DNA from: Triglochin maritima
Lineage: Eukaryota > Streptophyta > Magnoliopsida > Alismatales > Juncaginaceae
Length of the DNA stretch: 64,000 nucleotides
Assembly (NCBI GenBank): GCA_963682175.1
Contig: OY821770.1
Location: 15,654,501 to 15,718,500, forward strand
Direction of reading: 5' to 3'
The translations under genes and the position numbers were made by a program. Below are positions 22,600 through 35,200 of this stretch, piece by piece. Each line of letters begins with the position of its first letter. Within the stretch, counting starts at the first letter, position 1. A model generated the notes under the pieces. That model had not been told where the DNA came from. It was given only the letters and a program-made list of their open reading frames with translations, and searched no databases.

Positions 22600-24670
22600 G
22601 GGATGCTGTCTCGTTAAAAACATTACAAAGAAAAACCTGATGTGATAAAACTTGATAAAGGAAAAAAAATTGCAACGTGTATGATGTTCACTCTCACTTT
22701 AACATAAATTCTTTAAACGACGAACACCAATTTTGAAAACAAGTTTCTCAAAGACTTTTGTGGGCAATGACTTTGTAAATAAATCTGCCAAATTCTCGCT
22801 TGATTGGATCTGACAAACATTTATCTCACTATCCTTTTGTAAATCATGCGTCGAGAAGAACTTTGGTGAAATATGTTTAGTTTTGTCGCCTCTAATGTAT
22901 CATTCCTTTATTTGAGCAATGCATGCAGTATTTTCTTCGTATAAAATTGTTGGATGGTCTTTAATTTTGTCGAGTCCACATTTCTCTTGTATTTTGGATC
23001 ATTGATCTCAACCATACAAATTCTCGACTAGCCTTATATAATGCAATCAACTCTGCATGATTTGAAGATGTTGCTATTAATGTTTGTTTGGTTGATCACC
23101 ATGAAATTGATGTGTCATCATATGTAAACACATATCATGTTTGTGATTTAGCGTTATGTGGATCTGACAAATATCCAACATCGGCATATCCAATTAATTT
23201 GGATTCTAAACTTTTTTGATAAAATAACCCCATATCACGTGTTCCACAAAGGTAACCGAATATATGCTTAATTCCGTTCCAATGTTTACGTGTTGGTTCA
23301 GAACTATATAACCAATACATTCACTGAAAATGCAATATCATGCCTTGTATTGTTAGCCAGATACATTAGAGCCCCAATAGCACATGGAAATGATACTTCT
23401 GGATCAAGAATGTCTTCATCATTCTCTCGAGGACGAAAATGGTCATTTTCAGCACTAAGAGAATGAACAACCATTGAAGAACTTAATGGATGAGCTTTAT
23501 CCATATAAAAACATTTTAATGTCTTTTCTATATAATTTGATTGGTGAATGAAAACTCCATTTGGTAAGTGCTCAATCTGCAGGTTGAGATAAAATTTAAT
23601 TACGCCAAGGTCTTTCATTTCAAATTCATTCTTCAAATATTTAGCAGTTCTTTCAATCTTTTCAGGGTTCCCAATGATATTAAAGTCATTAACATATACA
23701 ACAATAATTACAAAGTCAGATGTTGATTTTCTAATAAAAACACATGGACTTATGAGATTATTTTCAAACCATTCTTTGAGAAGACTTTCACTAAGACGAT
23801 TGTACCACATTCGTCCGGATTGTTTTAATCCATATAAAGACATTTTCAATTTTCTAGAATACATTTCTCGAGATTTTGTATTATATGTGTTTGGCAGTTT
23901 TAATCCTTCAGGGATTTTCATGAAAATGTCATTATCTAGTGATCCATATAGATAAGTTGTAACGACATCCATAAGTTGCATTTCAAGTTTTTCTCCAATT
24001 GCAAGGTTAATAAAAAATCTAAGAGTTGTTGCATCCACTACAGGTGAATACATTTCTTCATAGTCAGCTCATGGTATTTGTGTAAAACCTTGCGCTACAA
24101 GTCTTGCATTGTATCTTACAATTTCATTTTTCTCATTTTTTAAAATACAAATACCCACTTGTATCCTACTGGTTTTACTTATTTGGTGTCGGAACTACAG
24201 GTCCAAACACATGACGTTTTTCAAGTGAGTTCAATTATTCTTGAATTGCATTTTTTCATTGTGGCCAATCTTTTCTGCGTCGACACTCTTCAATTGATTT
24301 TGACTTACAATATTCAACATTCATCACATCATTTGTTGTAGCATATATGAAAATTTCATCAATAATGGTTATATTTCAGTTCCATCTTTTTCCATTGTGC
24401 ACATAATTGATGGAGATCTCATCATCAGTTTCATTGTCGGGTACATGTACCTCTTTCGGAAATTTATCATTGTCCATTTGTTGTTGCCTTATCACCTCTA
24501 CAAGGGTTTCAATATATTTAATATCGCAATCTGCGTTATTTTTGTCTTTCTTTTTCCCTGGATTTACGTCTTTGGAACTGATTGGTCTTCCACGTTTTCG
24601 ACGTACAACAGATTCATTTGTAACATTAGGAATATCAATCCGAGCAGGTGCATTTACAACAAGTATATGT
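22600..24670 (-). pseudogene. Copia E reverse transcriptase / RNase H region
   Basis: Minus-strand frames 24053-23304 and 23320-23135, plus decayed sequence on both sides, encode Copia RT and RNase H. Visible motifs are YLYGSLDNDIFM, SLYGLKQSGRMWYNR, a YVDD box changed to YVND (first catalytic aspartate to asparagine), YLNLQIEHLPNGVF, GALMYLAN and, in RNase H, YADVGYLSDPHNAKSQT. The frame breaks between 23304 and 23320 and is stopped again further on. The part upstream of 24053 is decayed up to the solo-LTR insertion at 24671. Non-functional. Confidence 0.85.
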
Positions 24671-26829
24671 TGTAGGATCGATGTGGGTAGCTAAATCTAA
24701 TAAATTTTAAGCTTTAATCTCTACCTAAACAATCAAAGATGCAACGGAAACAATAAGGACAAGTAGAGACTAGAAATATGCAAACCACAATGGTACCGGA
24801 AGATTTTTATAGAGGTTCGACCTCCCGCCTACTACCTCTTTTGCAAGCTCTGCTAGACTCCATGAGCCCCGCTCACGAATTTCACTATCAATCTCGTTTC
24901 GAGCCGAGATAAAGCCTTTACACAGCAAGCAAGCGAACAAACCTCTCCTAGCTTGGTCTCCTCTTCTCACAATCCAAGAAGGAACACTACGGGCTCTCAC
25001 CGAAGTCTATACTTTTGTCTTGGGATTTCACCAAGACCCTTGCTTCTTTGAGAAACAATTGAGTGGAACAACACTCTCTAACTTGAGTATACTTTGAGTA
25101 GGATTTGAATATAATCAAAGGTGTGGAATTTAGGCTTAGAGTGTAGTGTAGGAGCTTTTGGGATTTGGAGAATTTTCTCTAATGTATTGGACAATTATGT
25201 ATGAGAGAGTTGTCTAAACAATGTGTTTAATCCTCTATTTATAAGCTCCTAAGATGTTATAACCGTTGTAACAAAAATGGTAGATGAATGTGTGAGAAAC
25301 ACAAAACAGAAAAGCACAAGTCAATATTCTGGTTAAGTACGGTCGATCGAAACGGGTAAAATGGTCGACCGGATTCTGTCCAGAAAAAGCATCTAGACAG
25401 TTCCAGAAACAAACGGTTCGACCAAACAATTGGCGGTCGAACGAACATGACCATATGATTGACATCATTTCATGCATTCATTTGTGTCTTATATCCATTA
25501 TCTTGAACCTAAACAATACTACGTAACGAGTTTTATGTTTAAGTTTTATGAATAAACATGATTGAGGAGAAGAAACATAAAAGGACCTAAAAGCAAGAAA
25601 CAAGACTGAGTTGTGAGACTTGGGGACTAAGATGTAAGGGAGAAGGACCCGAATGTAACCTCAAATGACCAATGAGCAAATGAAGAAACTCTACACCATC
25701 ATGAGGAGTATTTTGACAATTAAATTTGGGACCGACACTCCTATAACCGATCCGAGTGCACCCCATGTGAAGAATTGAAGAAATAAAGAACATATCCGAA
25801 AATGGGTCGGATCTGGGAAAAAGTGACCGCTAATTAACGATCCATTGTGTCCGAATCTGACCCGGTTTCTCCAGAACATGAGTTATGTGTTTATGTGTAT
25901 TCTGTGATGGTTTTATTAGTCCTACATCGGGGGATTGTCCCCGATTACCTTTTTCTATGACTATAAATAGAACTCCTCCTCCTCCTTTTGTATTCACTCA
26001 TTGCTTGGTGATATTCTCTCTACTTGGAGTAAGCCTTGAAGTAAAAACTCAAGGTGGAGAAGAATGCTACTAGTAATGTGAGTCATTTAATAAAATAAAT
26101 TTTCATTATTTTGTTATAAAAAAAAATAAAAAAAAATATATATTTAAAAAAAACCATAACTTAAGTGAACGGTCAAACCAAAAGTGGAACGGTCGACCGA
26201 TTTGGCAGTCCAGATTTATTGACCAGGAAATTCCAGTGATAATCGGTCACCACGGTCGACCGATTGTAAAATGTACTTCTAGGGTATAGATAAAAATGTG
26301 AATACGACCGTTGATATAATACAACAAGTCTAACAGTCAAATGACACGTATAGACGGTCAACCGAAAAGGTCTCACGGTTGATCGGTCAAGTAGTTAAAA
26401 TCACTATTGGTTAAAAGATCAATCGGTCGAACGAAGGTGGTTCGGTCGACCGAATTGGCACAGGCAGTTCAGGTTTGGTTTAGTGATTTCCGGTCTAAGT
26501 TTAGGTGACATATTGAAGTCCAAAAGATCTGAGATTTTGTGTGTGACTTCTATAAGAAACCTAATGTCCATGTGAATGAATTTTAACTCTTGTATGCTCA
26601 AGATTACATAGATTCCTAAGACTCAAAAGAAATACAAAATTACATGTCTTTGATAGTTTGATTACATGTCTTGACTTGAGTCCATTTCTTCCTTGTGTCT
26701 TGATCACATGTAGATGTTAGCACAAAACAATATATATGTTTTGCAATATGTGTGCTACTCGACATTGATTATTATTAAGATTAGGTTGATTAAATCATCA
26801 AAACATGGATTAAGGCCTAAAAGCCAACA
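24671..26829 (-). mobile_element. Solo LTR of family C inside Copia E
   Basis: Starts TGTAGGATCG and ends AAAGCCAACA, the same termini as the LTRs at 51242-52751 and 55078-56587. Flanked by perfect TATGT duplications (24666-24670 and 26830-26834). The net length without its own insertion is about 1.46 kb, agreeing with the 1.4-1.5 kb of the other family-C LTRs. No internal region remains. It splits the pol gene of Copia E between integrase and reverse transcriptase. Confidence 0.92.
25456..26153 (+). mobile_element. Family-D LTR fragment with A-rich 3' end, inserted in solo LTR C
   Basis: The left end is exactly the family-D terminus (TGATTGACATC, as at 45961). Similarity to the D LTR runs for about 640 bp, through GTGAGTCATT and an AATAAA, then changes into an A-rich tail ending at 26153. 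Flanking CCATA occurs at 25451-25455 and 26154-26158, and joining the two flanks restores a continuous family-C LTR. The U5 part and the TCAATCA end of the D LTR are absent. The state is unusual: one integrase-like end and one poly(A)-like end. Confidence 0.85.
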
Positions 26830-28320
26830 TATGTGACTTAGTGACTCGTTTAATATCAGTGAATGCATCAGGCAACTCATTTGCGATTATTTGTAAGTAT
26901 TATCTTTTGAACTTCAAGTTCACATTGACCTATTCGAGGGTCTGGAATCGATGATGCATTCCAAGTCCTCCTTTATTTTCTAATTTTTGTTTTTCTCCCC
27001 CTAAGATTGGGAATACAATCTCATTAAATTGAGAATCAGGAAATCGTGCTGTGAAAATATCACCGGTTAACGACTCTAAATATTTTTTGATTGATGGAGA
27101 ATCAAAAAACGAATATATATTCCAAATTTTCTTTGAGGTCCCATCTTTGTACGTTGTGGTGGTGCAATTGGCACATAAACGCCACAACCAAAAACCTTTA
27201 TATGAGACAGATTTGGTTCTCTACCGGAGGCCAATTGTAAAGGGGAGTATTTATGATAAGCAGTTGATCTTATTCTTATCAGTGCAGCAACATGTAAAAT
27301 GACATGTCCCCATGCAAATGATGGTAATTTAGATCTCATTAGCAACGGTCTAGCAATTAATTGTAATCTTTTAATCAAGGATTCAACTAGACCATTTTGT
27401 GTATGGATTTGAGTCACAAGATGCTCAATTGTGATCCCCACGGACATGCAATAATCTTTAAATGTTTGGGATTAAATTCTCCAGCATTATCAAGTCGGAT
27501 TTTCTTAATTGGATAATCTGGGAAATGTGCTCTCAATTTGATTAATTCTGCTAGAAGTATAGCAAATGCGACATTCGAGTTGATAAAAGGCAAACGTGTG
27601 ACCATCGGGTTGATGCATCTATCAATACAATAAAACAACGAAATGGTCCACACGGATGAGTAATGGGTCCACAAATATCTCATTGGATTCACTATAAAAA
27701 TATAGGCATTTCATTTTTAATTTTATTTGTAGAAGGCCTTATTATCATTTTTCCAAGTAAGCATGTCGCACATGAAAAATTCTTTGATGAAGGAATCTTC
27801 AAGTTCCTCATTGTGTGTCCACTTGAATTTTCAATAATTCTTCGCATCATTATGACACCTGGGTGACCCAATATGTCATGCCAAATTTCAAAACTTGGAT
27901 CAACTAACTTCTGGTTAGTGATCATATTTGATTCAATAGGATTTATGAATGTGCTATATAACCCAGAAGAGAGAGCTTGCATTTTTTCCAACATAATTTT
28001 CTGGTCAGACACATTAGATGTAATGTGGAGATACTCAATACTATCTTCATTCACAGTCTCAATGTGATAACCATTAAGACGTATATCCTTAAAACTTAAT
28101 ATATTTCTTCTTGATCTACTGGAGAATAAAACATCACTTATTATCAATTTTGTTTTGTTAGATAACAAAACACAAGCTCTTCCGGAGCCTTCTATCAAGT
28201 TGCTGGTGCCAGAAATTGTGTTGACATTTGTTTTTGCTAAACACAATCGAGAAAAGTATTTTGTACTTTTCAAGATGGTGTTTGTTGTTCCACTGTACAT
28301 TGGTCTCCATCATTTATCAT
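26830..28320 (-). pseudogene. Copia E GAG-pre-integrase and integrase region
   Basis: Frames 28300-27692, 27692-27414 and 27447-27076 on the minus strand give the protease-integrase linker and integrase. Seen are EIWHDILGHPG, the HHCC zinc-region cysteines in CATCLLG, KIRLDNAGEF with an integrase Asp, QNGLVESLIKRLQ with the Glu, and PHIKVFGC-like LSHIKVFGCGVYVP. Frames overlap and shift at about 27430 and 27692. The protease active-site region ahead of it (about 28320-28520) is not recognisable. Confidence 0.85.
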
Positions 28321-28519
28321 AGCATCAACCATATCCTTGTCTTTCTTCAAAAACAAAGAAATAGAATAAAGTAAATTTTATGTAATCATAACACTATATT
28401 ATATCAAAATTAAAAAAAAAACTACATATTGTGAAGGTTGAAAACAAATATTGAATATTTAAGTATATCTATTGGAAGGTAAAACAAAACAACACAACGT
28501 ACATATTATGAAAATCAAA

Positions 28520-29501
28520 AGTTACATATCGGGATGGATATTTCCATTATCGACAAAAGTATCACCCTTTTCATCGACATTTGGAAGGAAATCTGCAACA
28601 TTCAAGTGCGTATTCATAAGCATGTCATCTTGATTATTTTCGATGAAATTTGTTTCCACACTTGCATATTTCTCGAGTGATGCTTGATAAAGATCAACAA
28701 AATGTTTGGGCGTGCGACATATGCGTGCCCAATGATTTGTCATCCCACATTTATAACAATCACTCTCAGATTTCTTCGGAGTATATTGTTGCAATTCCTT
28801 CCCTTTTGCATTTCTCCCATCATTATTTGTTTTGAAATCACGACCACCACGATGCCAAACATTTCCGCGGCCACAACCTCGTCCGTGGCCACGTCCATGC
28901 CCACGTCCACGCTTATGATTGAATGATGCAACATTCGCTTTAGGGAATGACTCACCTTTATGTTTACGATCAAATGATGTCACATTCACTTCAGGGAATG
29001 CAACAGAACCAGTGGGGGCGTGATTGGCGATTTTTCATCAAAAGCTCTATATTTTGTTCAGCAGAAAGAAGACAAAATATTAGTTTAGAATATTTCTTAA
29101 AACCACACTCTCGATATTGCTGCTGCAGCAGCATATTTGAAGCATGGAATGTGAAAAATGTCTTTTCCAACATGTCATTATCAGTAATCATTTCTCCACA
29201 TAATTTTATTTCAGATGTGATGAGGAACATTGTGGAATTATACTCGCTTACAGTTTTAAAGTCTTGCAACCTTAAATGAATCCATTCATAGCGAGCTTTT
29301 GGAATAATTTACTTGTTTCTGGTGGCCATACCTTTCTTTCAAAATTTTCCATAATTCTAACGGATCTTTCACCGTTAAATATTCCTCTTTAGGGTCCTCA
29401 TGAAGACGATGACGGAGAAATATCATTGCTTTGGCGCGCTCCTACGGGGAGGCAGTATTTCCTTCAAAGGCGGTGAACTCAAGTTTGGTGAGATTTGTCA
29501 T
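28520..29501 (-). pseudogene. Copia E gag with CCHC zinc knuckle
   Basis: The start codon is probably the minus-strand ATG at 29501, opening MTNLTKLEF. A stop follows near codon 20, and breaks occur around 29280 and 28990. The second half (28989-28522) has a Gly/Arg-rich stretch followed by one zinc knuckle, CYKCGMTNHWARIC, a CX2CX4HX4C motif that binds genomic RNA in the family. The gag lies a few hundred bases from the 5' LTR once the solo LTR B is removed. Confidence 0.85.
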
Positions 29502-29507
29502 GATAAT

Positions 29508-31307
29508 TGAAAGGATTGTGTTCTAAAAGTTTTACTTTTATATGTCAATTGTTATGAATTGAATGTGCAAGCATTTGTTCCTTGATTATTGTATTCGTCT
29601 TTTGGAGGTATTAAGGAAGAGACTCTTGGTCCTTAACCGTAGAGCTTTAAAAGATAATGGTTTACATAAATCAAAAGTTATTCACAATCATGATAATTAA
29701 CATAGAACATTAATTACAGAGATAAGATTGTCGCGTTAGTCATCGATTATTGTAGGTCTCCAAATATTTGACGACACGAGTATATAAAAGAGAAAAAAAT
29801 TACTTTTATATATTTAATAGACATAGCAAGTAAAACATTATGGAATTGTGTTATGTGTCATTAATGTTTTACTGTGTCTTGGATATTAAGATATGAGTCT
29901 TATATCTTTTCACATAAAGAGTGTTTAATTTGATTATTGTCAAAAACTATCAATGAGTATAGTGATAAAGACAATAGTTGGTTGAACATGATTTATGCTG
30001 GAAAAGATAGTTAATCAAAAGATTATCATTGCCCATCTTAATTGAGTGATGATATTAGTGGGTCATTTGATAAAGTAAATTATAATGTGCACAATGTGAC
30101 TTCAGTTAAGTTACATAGTTATAATTGACTTAAATAGAACAAGAAATGAATATAATACGAATGTGACACATTTCTACTTTGTATATATTCTTAATATCAT
30201 GAGGCAAGGGATAGACAAAAGTGTTGCACTTACATCACTAAATGGATCGTGTTTAGTTCGAGTGGAACAGGACATCTATGCTAATTGGGTAACTATAATG
30301 TGTAGCTAGATACCACTTATAGTTTGAGATATTGAGTGTTTAATATCACTGTCAATTTAGTTTAGATCCTCATATAGGTCACACCACAAAACTGGGAAAC
30401 AAGAAACTTGATTTTTGAGTTCATATGATGTGTCGGGTTTCATGTGAAAATGGACACATGTGGCGAACCAATAAAATCAATATGTCACGAAAATTAACAT
30501 AATTAGAATCTTGAATAAATTCATATAAGATGTATATATTATGGGGTGTAATAATTTAACATTACATAGAACAATATATTACATGATATATGAATTTGCT
30601 AAACACCGCAAAGATCAAAATTTGTTGGATATAAATCCAAAATTTGGTAAAAGGCAAAACAAATGGTTAATACGGTTTTGCCCGAATTAATAAGGAATTA
30701 GTATTAATCATGTATTGGAATTATTCCAATTAAGGTTAAATGTGGATGTAGATGATTATGTGCCAAATTGTGATTGGATTTTAGGGAGAGAAAAGCAAGA
30801 TATCATGGGTTAATGGTTAACTCATGATGTGGGTGTCGGGAGACCCTATAAATAAGTATTCTCTCCTTCATTGTTTTAATTAATGCAACAAATTTCTCTC
30901 TCCCTAACCACTGTATTAATCCATCCGAAAATTCTTTAATTATTTCAAGCTTTTGGAGATTAAATTCTGAAGGAGCATAAATGAGTTATTAGCTAGATTC
31001 TAACTTTAATTAGAGATTGAATTGACTAGCTCATTTATCTCTAATATTGTTTAGAGTTTGGTGAACACTTGGAGGCGGATCGGTGGACGATTCGACGACC
31101 AATGCAACTCCGGATCTTCATAATGGTTTTAGAGAACCTTTGGGTATGATCATCTCTTCTTTGTTTATTTTAATATATGTAGATTTGCATGATATTGGAA
31201 TAAACACAAAATATGGTACATGAAATCACTGAAAATATGAATATCGATCTTGTATGCATGTATAAAATTTGTAAAATATATACATACACAGGGCACGAAA
31301 TCCTACA
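29508..31307 (+). mobile_element. Solo LTR of family B, variant lacking the palindrome array
   Basis: Starts TGAAAGGATTG and ends GAAATCCTACA, the reverse complement of the family-B ends. Flanks are ATAAT (29503-29507) and ATATT (31308-31312), a duplication with one mismatch. At 1800 bp it is 270-340 bp shorter than the other complete copies (11261-13332 and 41687-43828). The missing part corresponds to the CGGTCGACCG array, whose edges would lie near 30680-30695. A TATAAATA box is at 30847-30854. It inserted seven bases upstream of the Copia E gag ATG. Confidence 0.9.
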
Positions 31308-31827
31308 ATATTAACTTCAATAAAACAAAGATAGTAATAACAATACTTGATCAAAGATTATTACAAAAAAATTTGCTGTAAATAATCAGATTTAATAGAA
31401 GAAATATAGTGTGTAAGGTGTAGCAAATAGAGAAATGACATCAAAATAATTAAAAACTATAATATTCACACCATACCATTAAGAATAAAAGGTGAACATT
31501 ATTATCATATACGTATACCTATAATATTCATAAAAAATCTATCGTCTCTGGTAACGAAAAGAAAAGAAATAAATTCAACATATGCATTAATATACATATG
31601 CATTAAAAGAAAAGAAATAAATTCAACATCGGAGATAAATATAAAAAGAGAGAGCATATGCATGAAGAAATAGATTCAAAATATGCATGTGAATTTGTTG
31701 TACCAATAACTTGCGATTAATATACACAGATTTACACTTGTAGTTAACATATTGTTAAGTCTACTAATTTGTTACCTTGAGTGTTTTACAAGACTCTAAT
31801 CGATAGAATTTCGTGCTGATAACGTGC
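31308..31827 (-). other. Copia E leader with primer-binding region
   Basis: Untranslated leader between the 5' LTR and gag. Next to the LTR the minus strand reads AGCACGTTATCAGCACGAA, the position of the primer-binding site. It does not read TGGTATCAGAGC, so a primer other than full-length initiator tRNA, or a half-tRNA, is inferred. Confidence 0.6.
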
Positions 31828-32046
31828 TGTAAAACAAACAATCTAAAGAAAAAAGAGATGGGGGAGATATGTATTTTCTTTTCTTGTATTCACAAATGTG
31901 TACAATAACCTCCTATATATAGGATGGAGATGTAATAGAGGTTACAACCAAATAAATGAAATTATACCATATTAATAAGAGTAAAACATTATTTAAATGG
32001 TGAGAGTGAAGGAAGATGAACCATAAGAACTTTGAATTTCATAACA
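31828..32046 (-). repeat. 5' LTR of Copia E
   Basis: 219 bp partner of 22344-22568. Its outer end (32046) is 226 bp upstream of the GET3a start codon, so LTR sequence occupies the distal promoter of that gene. Confidence 0.85.
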
Positions 32047-32272
32047 ATATCAAATATATTGACTCCCAGTAAATCTGCAATTTTAGAAAATTACATACAT
32101 ACAACAATTAAAAAGAAAAAAAACTCATAAAACTAAACGGATCCCTAATACTCGACCCGAACAACAAACACTCGGACTTGGGTCCGTCACGGGACCGCAC
32201 TTCCTTTCCCCAGTTCCTTTTCTCCTCGTCGCCGTCGTGGTCGATCCGAATCCCAATCAGAACCCGAATCCG
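32047..32272 (+). promoter_or_regulatory. Short GET3a upstream region bounded by the Copia E LTR
   Basis: All the non-transposon DNA before the GET3a ATG is 226 bp. The first half is A-rich and the second half GC- and CT-rich, as expected for a 5' UTR of a housekeeping gene. No textbook TATA box stands out near the expected place, so promoter function of this piece, and any LTR contribution, is inferred. Confidence 0.4.
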
Positions 32273-35200
32273 ATGGACGTGCCGGAGGGGACGGTCCAGA
32301 ACATTCTGGATCAGGAGAGCCTGAAGTGGGTGTTCGTGGGAGGGAAGGGCGGCGTGGGGAAGACCACGTGCAGTTCCATCCTCTCCGTCCTCCTCTCTCA
32401 GGTCCGCCGATCCGTCCTCGTCATCTCCACCGACCCCGCGCACAACCTCTCCGACGCCTTCCAGCAGCGCTTCACCAAAACCCCCACCCTCGTCAATGGC
32501 TTCACCAACCTCTACGCCATGGTAAGTATGAGATACCGCCCACTGTTTGGTTTGTTGGTTCGGTCAGGCGCATTTGGGTTTGGAATTCGGAATCGAGTTG
32601 GGATTTCTGTGTCCAATGTTTTGATAGGTTAGTTGGGAAGAATGCGGAAACCAAGTGAATCGGTTCGATGCTAACTTGGGAATTTGGTCTGGTTCAAATT
32701 TGTGAGTATTGACCTTGGCGAAGGAGGCGATATATTGTTAGCGTCAATTTTTAATAGAGTTGTGGATGGAATTCGGGAATTAGTTGTGATATTTGTGTTT
32801 GATGATTTGCTAAGTTTATTTGCAAAAAAAAAGAAGAGAAAAAACCAATCAATTTGGTTCGTCTCAAACTTGTGAATTCGGTTTTAATTTAAATCTAAGA
32901 AATATACTCGAAGAGTTTTAGATAGGAATACGTGCAAGGTTTTTTTTTTACATATTCCGGAATCGTAATTCCTGTTCAGTTTACCCCGTTTACTTTGGGA
33001 TAAAAGACTTTAGTTTTGTTGTTGTTGTTATTCAATGCAAATTGATGTTTGTTTAGCACTGTTGTTGTTGTTGTTGCTGGTACTATCACGTTATTGGTGT
33101 TTTATGTTGAGATTATAGGACTCACCTCACAAGTAATTGGTGCAATTACTACAAAATTGTGTAAATGTCTGTTGGAAGCTATCATAGATTGGCCATTTGT
33201 TTTTTGAAAACTAATTTGCTAAATTATTCTATTTTATCGATAATGGTAACCATATTAATTTAAAAAAAACTGTACACAAAAGAAGGGCTGTGGCGACACA
33301 ACCGGCACCAGCAGTCCTCAGGCAAGGCCAAAACAAGTAGGAACTACAAGACTAATGTAAGAACATCAAGATGTGTGACGACTATCGACCTAGGCGCATC
33401 GCAAGTGAGGAATCTCTGGGGCTCCTTCCCAGTGAAACTCTGCCACCAACCAATGAGCCGTTGTAGAGTGGTTGACTAAATCTCGGCATCTGAAAGCCGA
33501 GCAGATTGGAAAATAAGGCGATTCCTTGAGGTTGACACTGACCACAATAGTGCCAGTAAAAAGAAGCCAGAGATGTTTGTCACAGAGCCTCACATCAACC
33601 GAGGATCAGGTGTCCCAAAAGTCTAGCTCAAAGTTATCGAAATCCGGAACCTGTAATTGCTATAAATCGCCAAATCTTCGGAATAACCAGCAGTCACCAC
33701 ACATCCGAAGAATAGTTGCTCGCTGCTCCTCTTGCATCCTGCATGTGTAACATTGACTAGCCAAACGCCACCCTTTCGACTTGAGATTAATCTCAGTCAA
33801 AGCCTAATGATGGTACACAAGCCATGCAAAGAACTAAATCTTGTGAGGTGCACAACGGTTCCAAATAGGGAGGTTAGAGTAGGCTTGAGAGAGTATGGAG
33901 GTACATTCTCAAGCCACTCCGTTTACCTCTCTACTTTCCCAAGCCATGCAAAGAACTAGATCATGTGAATTTAGCTACTGAATATAGCGATAGTAGTATA
34001 GAGGTCATGCCACTATGTTCGTAGACTGTTGTAGATATGTTATTTTGAGTTTTCCCTAAGTTTTGTTGGTACTAGCTTCTACATGTGACACATTCATGTG
34101 TACAAGATAATTACTTTTAAAGTATGAATGAGTGCAATACATGAGGTATTGTGCTTATCAAAGAACTGCCAAAATAATAGGAATTAGACCTAACACGATT
34201 CCAAATAGAAAAACTTCAATAATTTCGATTTCTTTGAGGGTAGAAGCACCAAAACTGAGGGAAAACCCCATAATAGCAGATCCTAAGGGGTCCGCGGACA
34301 CTCTGAGAGAGGTGATGGGAGGCGGGGACTGGGGTCATGGTTGAGAGGATCCCTCTCCTTCCGCGGTAGGCCAAAGGCCCGTCAGGAGAGTCATCGTCGG
34401 TGGACAAGCGCGGATATTGAGGACCTCTGACGACGTCACGACAATTTCATGGCATCGACCTTCTCTAGGGAGAAACTTTCTGGTCCAAAGACAAACTTGA
34501 GATTCCGAGTAGTGTTTGGTAACGAGAATGCACCTCCCTACTTTCTGAAGCCATGCAAAGATTCCGAGTAGTGTTTGAGAAAGTAGGGAGGTAAGCGGGG
34601 TGGGTTGATGTTTCAAACATAATGCCCACACCCACCTTGTAACCCAACACTTGAAGCATGTTCGGGGTAGGTTAGTTGGTTAAACGAGTTCCACAAAAAA
34701 GGTAAAAAATGCTGGTAATCAGAATTTCAAACGAACTAGAGCTAGAAATGTTTGTTGTGCGTAAAAAATTGGTTTGAAATTTAGATAATCATTAATTGTA
34801 GTTTGCCCCTTTGACTTTTCGGTTGCTGACACTTTACACCTCTAACCTTTAAAACGTAACAGTTTGCTCCATTATCCTTTTATTTATTGGCACTTTGTTC
34901 CCTTCTGTTAGTTTTGATCCCAAAAATTGGCAAAATGTTTCAACCTGAAAATGTAAAATTACCACAATTTTTTTGGAAAAACATTAAAAATAACACCACA
35001 AAGTATCTTGTTTATTTTTAAAATTACTTTTTTTTTACATTTTTTTCAAATTTTTGTGATGCAACTTTGTAATTTTGGGTTGAACGCATTTTTGTCACTT
35101 GTGGTCAAAACTTGTAAAATTGGGCAAAGTGCCAACAAGTGAAGATAATTGGTAAATTGTTACGTTTTAAAGATTAAATGTGCAAAGTGCCAATGACTGA

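Larger units (their letters stand above)
22344..32046 (-). mobile_element. Old full-length Copia retrotransposon 'E', interrupted twice
   Basis: Bounded by short LTRs (22344-22568 and 31828-32046), both starting TGTAAAACAAACAATC and ending in ACA on the plus strand. On the minus strand the order is 5' LTR, leader, gag with zinc knuckle, GAG-pre-integrase and integrase, reverse transcriptase, RNase H, purine-rich tract, 3' LTR: the Copia order. Two solo LTRs have inserted: family C at 24671-26829 and family B at 29508-31307. Removing them leaves about 5.7 kb, normal for Copia. All domains carry stops or frameshifts. No clear flanking duplication was found (TATGT left, ATATC right), consistent with age. 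Confidence 0.9.

Noticed and set aside
22339..32051. Target duplication around Copia E
   Set aside because: TATGT on the left and ATATC on the right do not match. The TATGT pair that is real belongs to the solo LTR C at 24671-26829.
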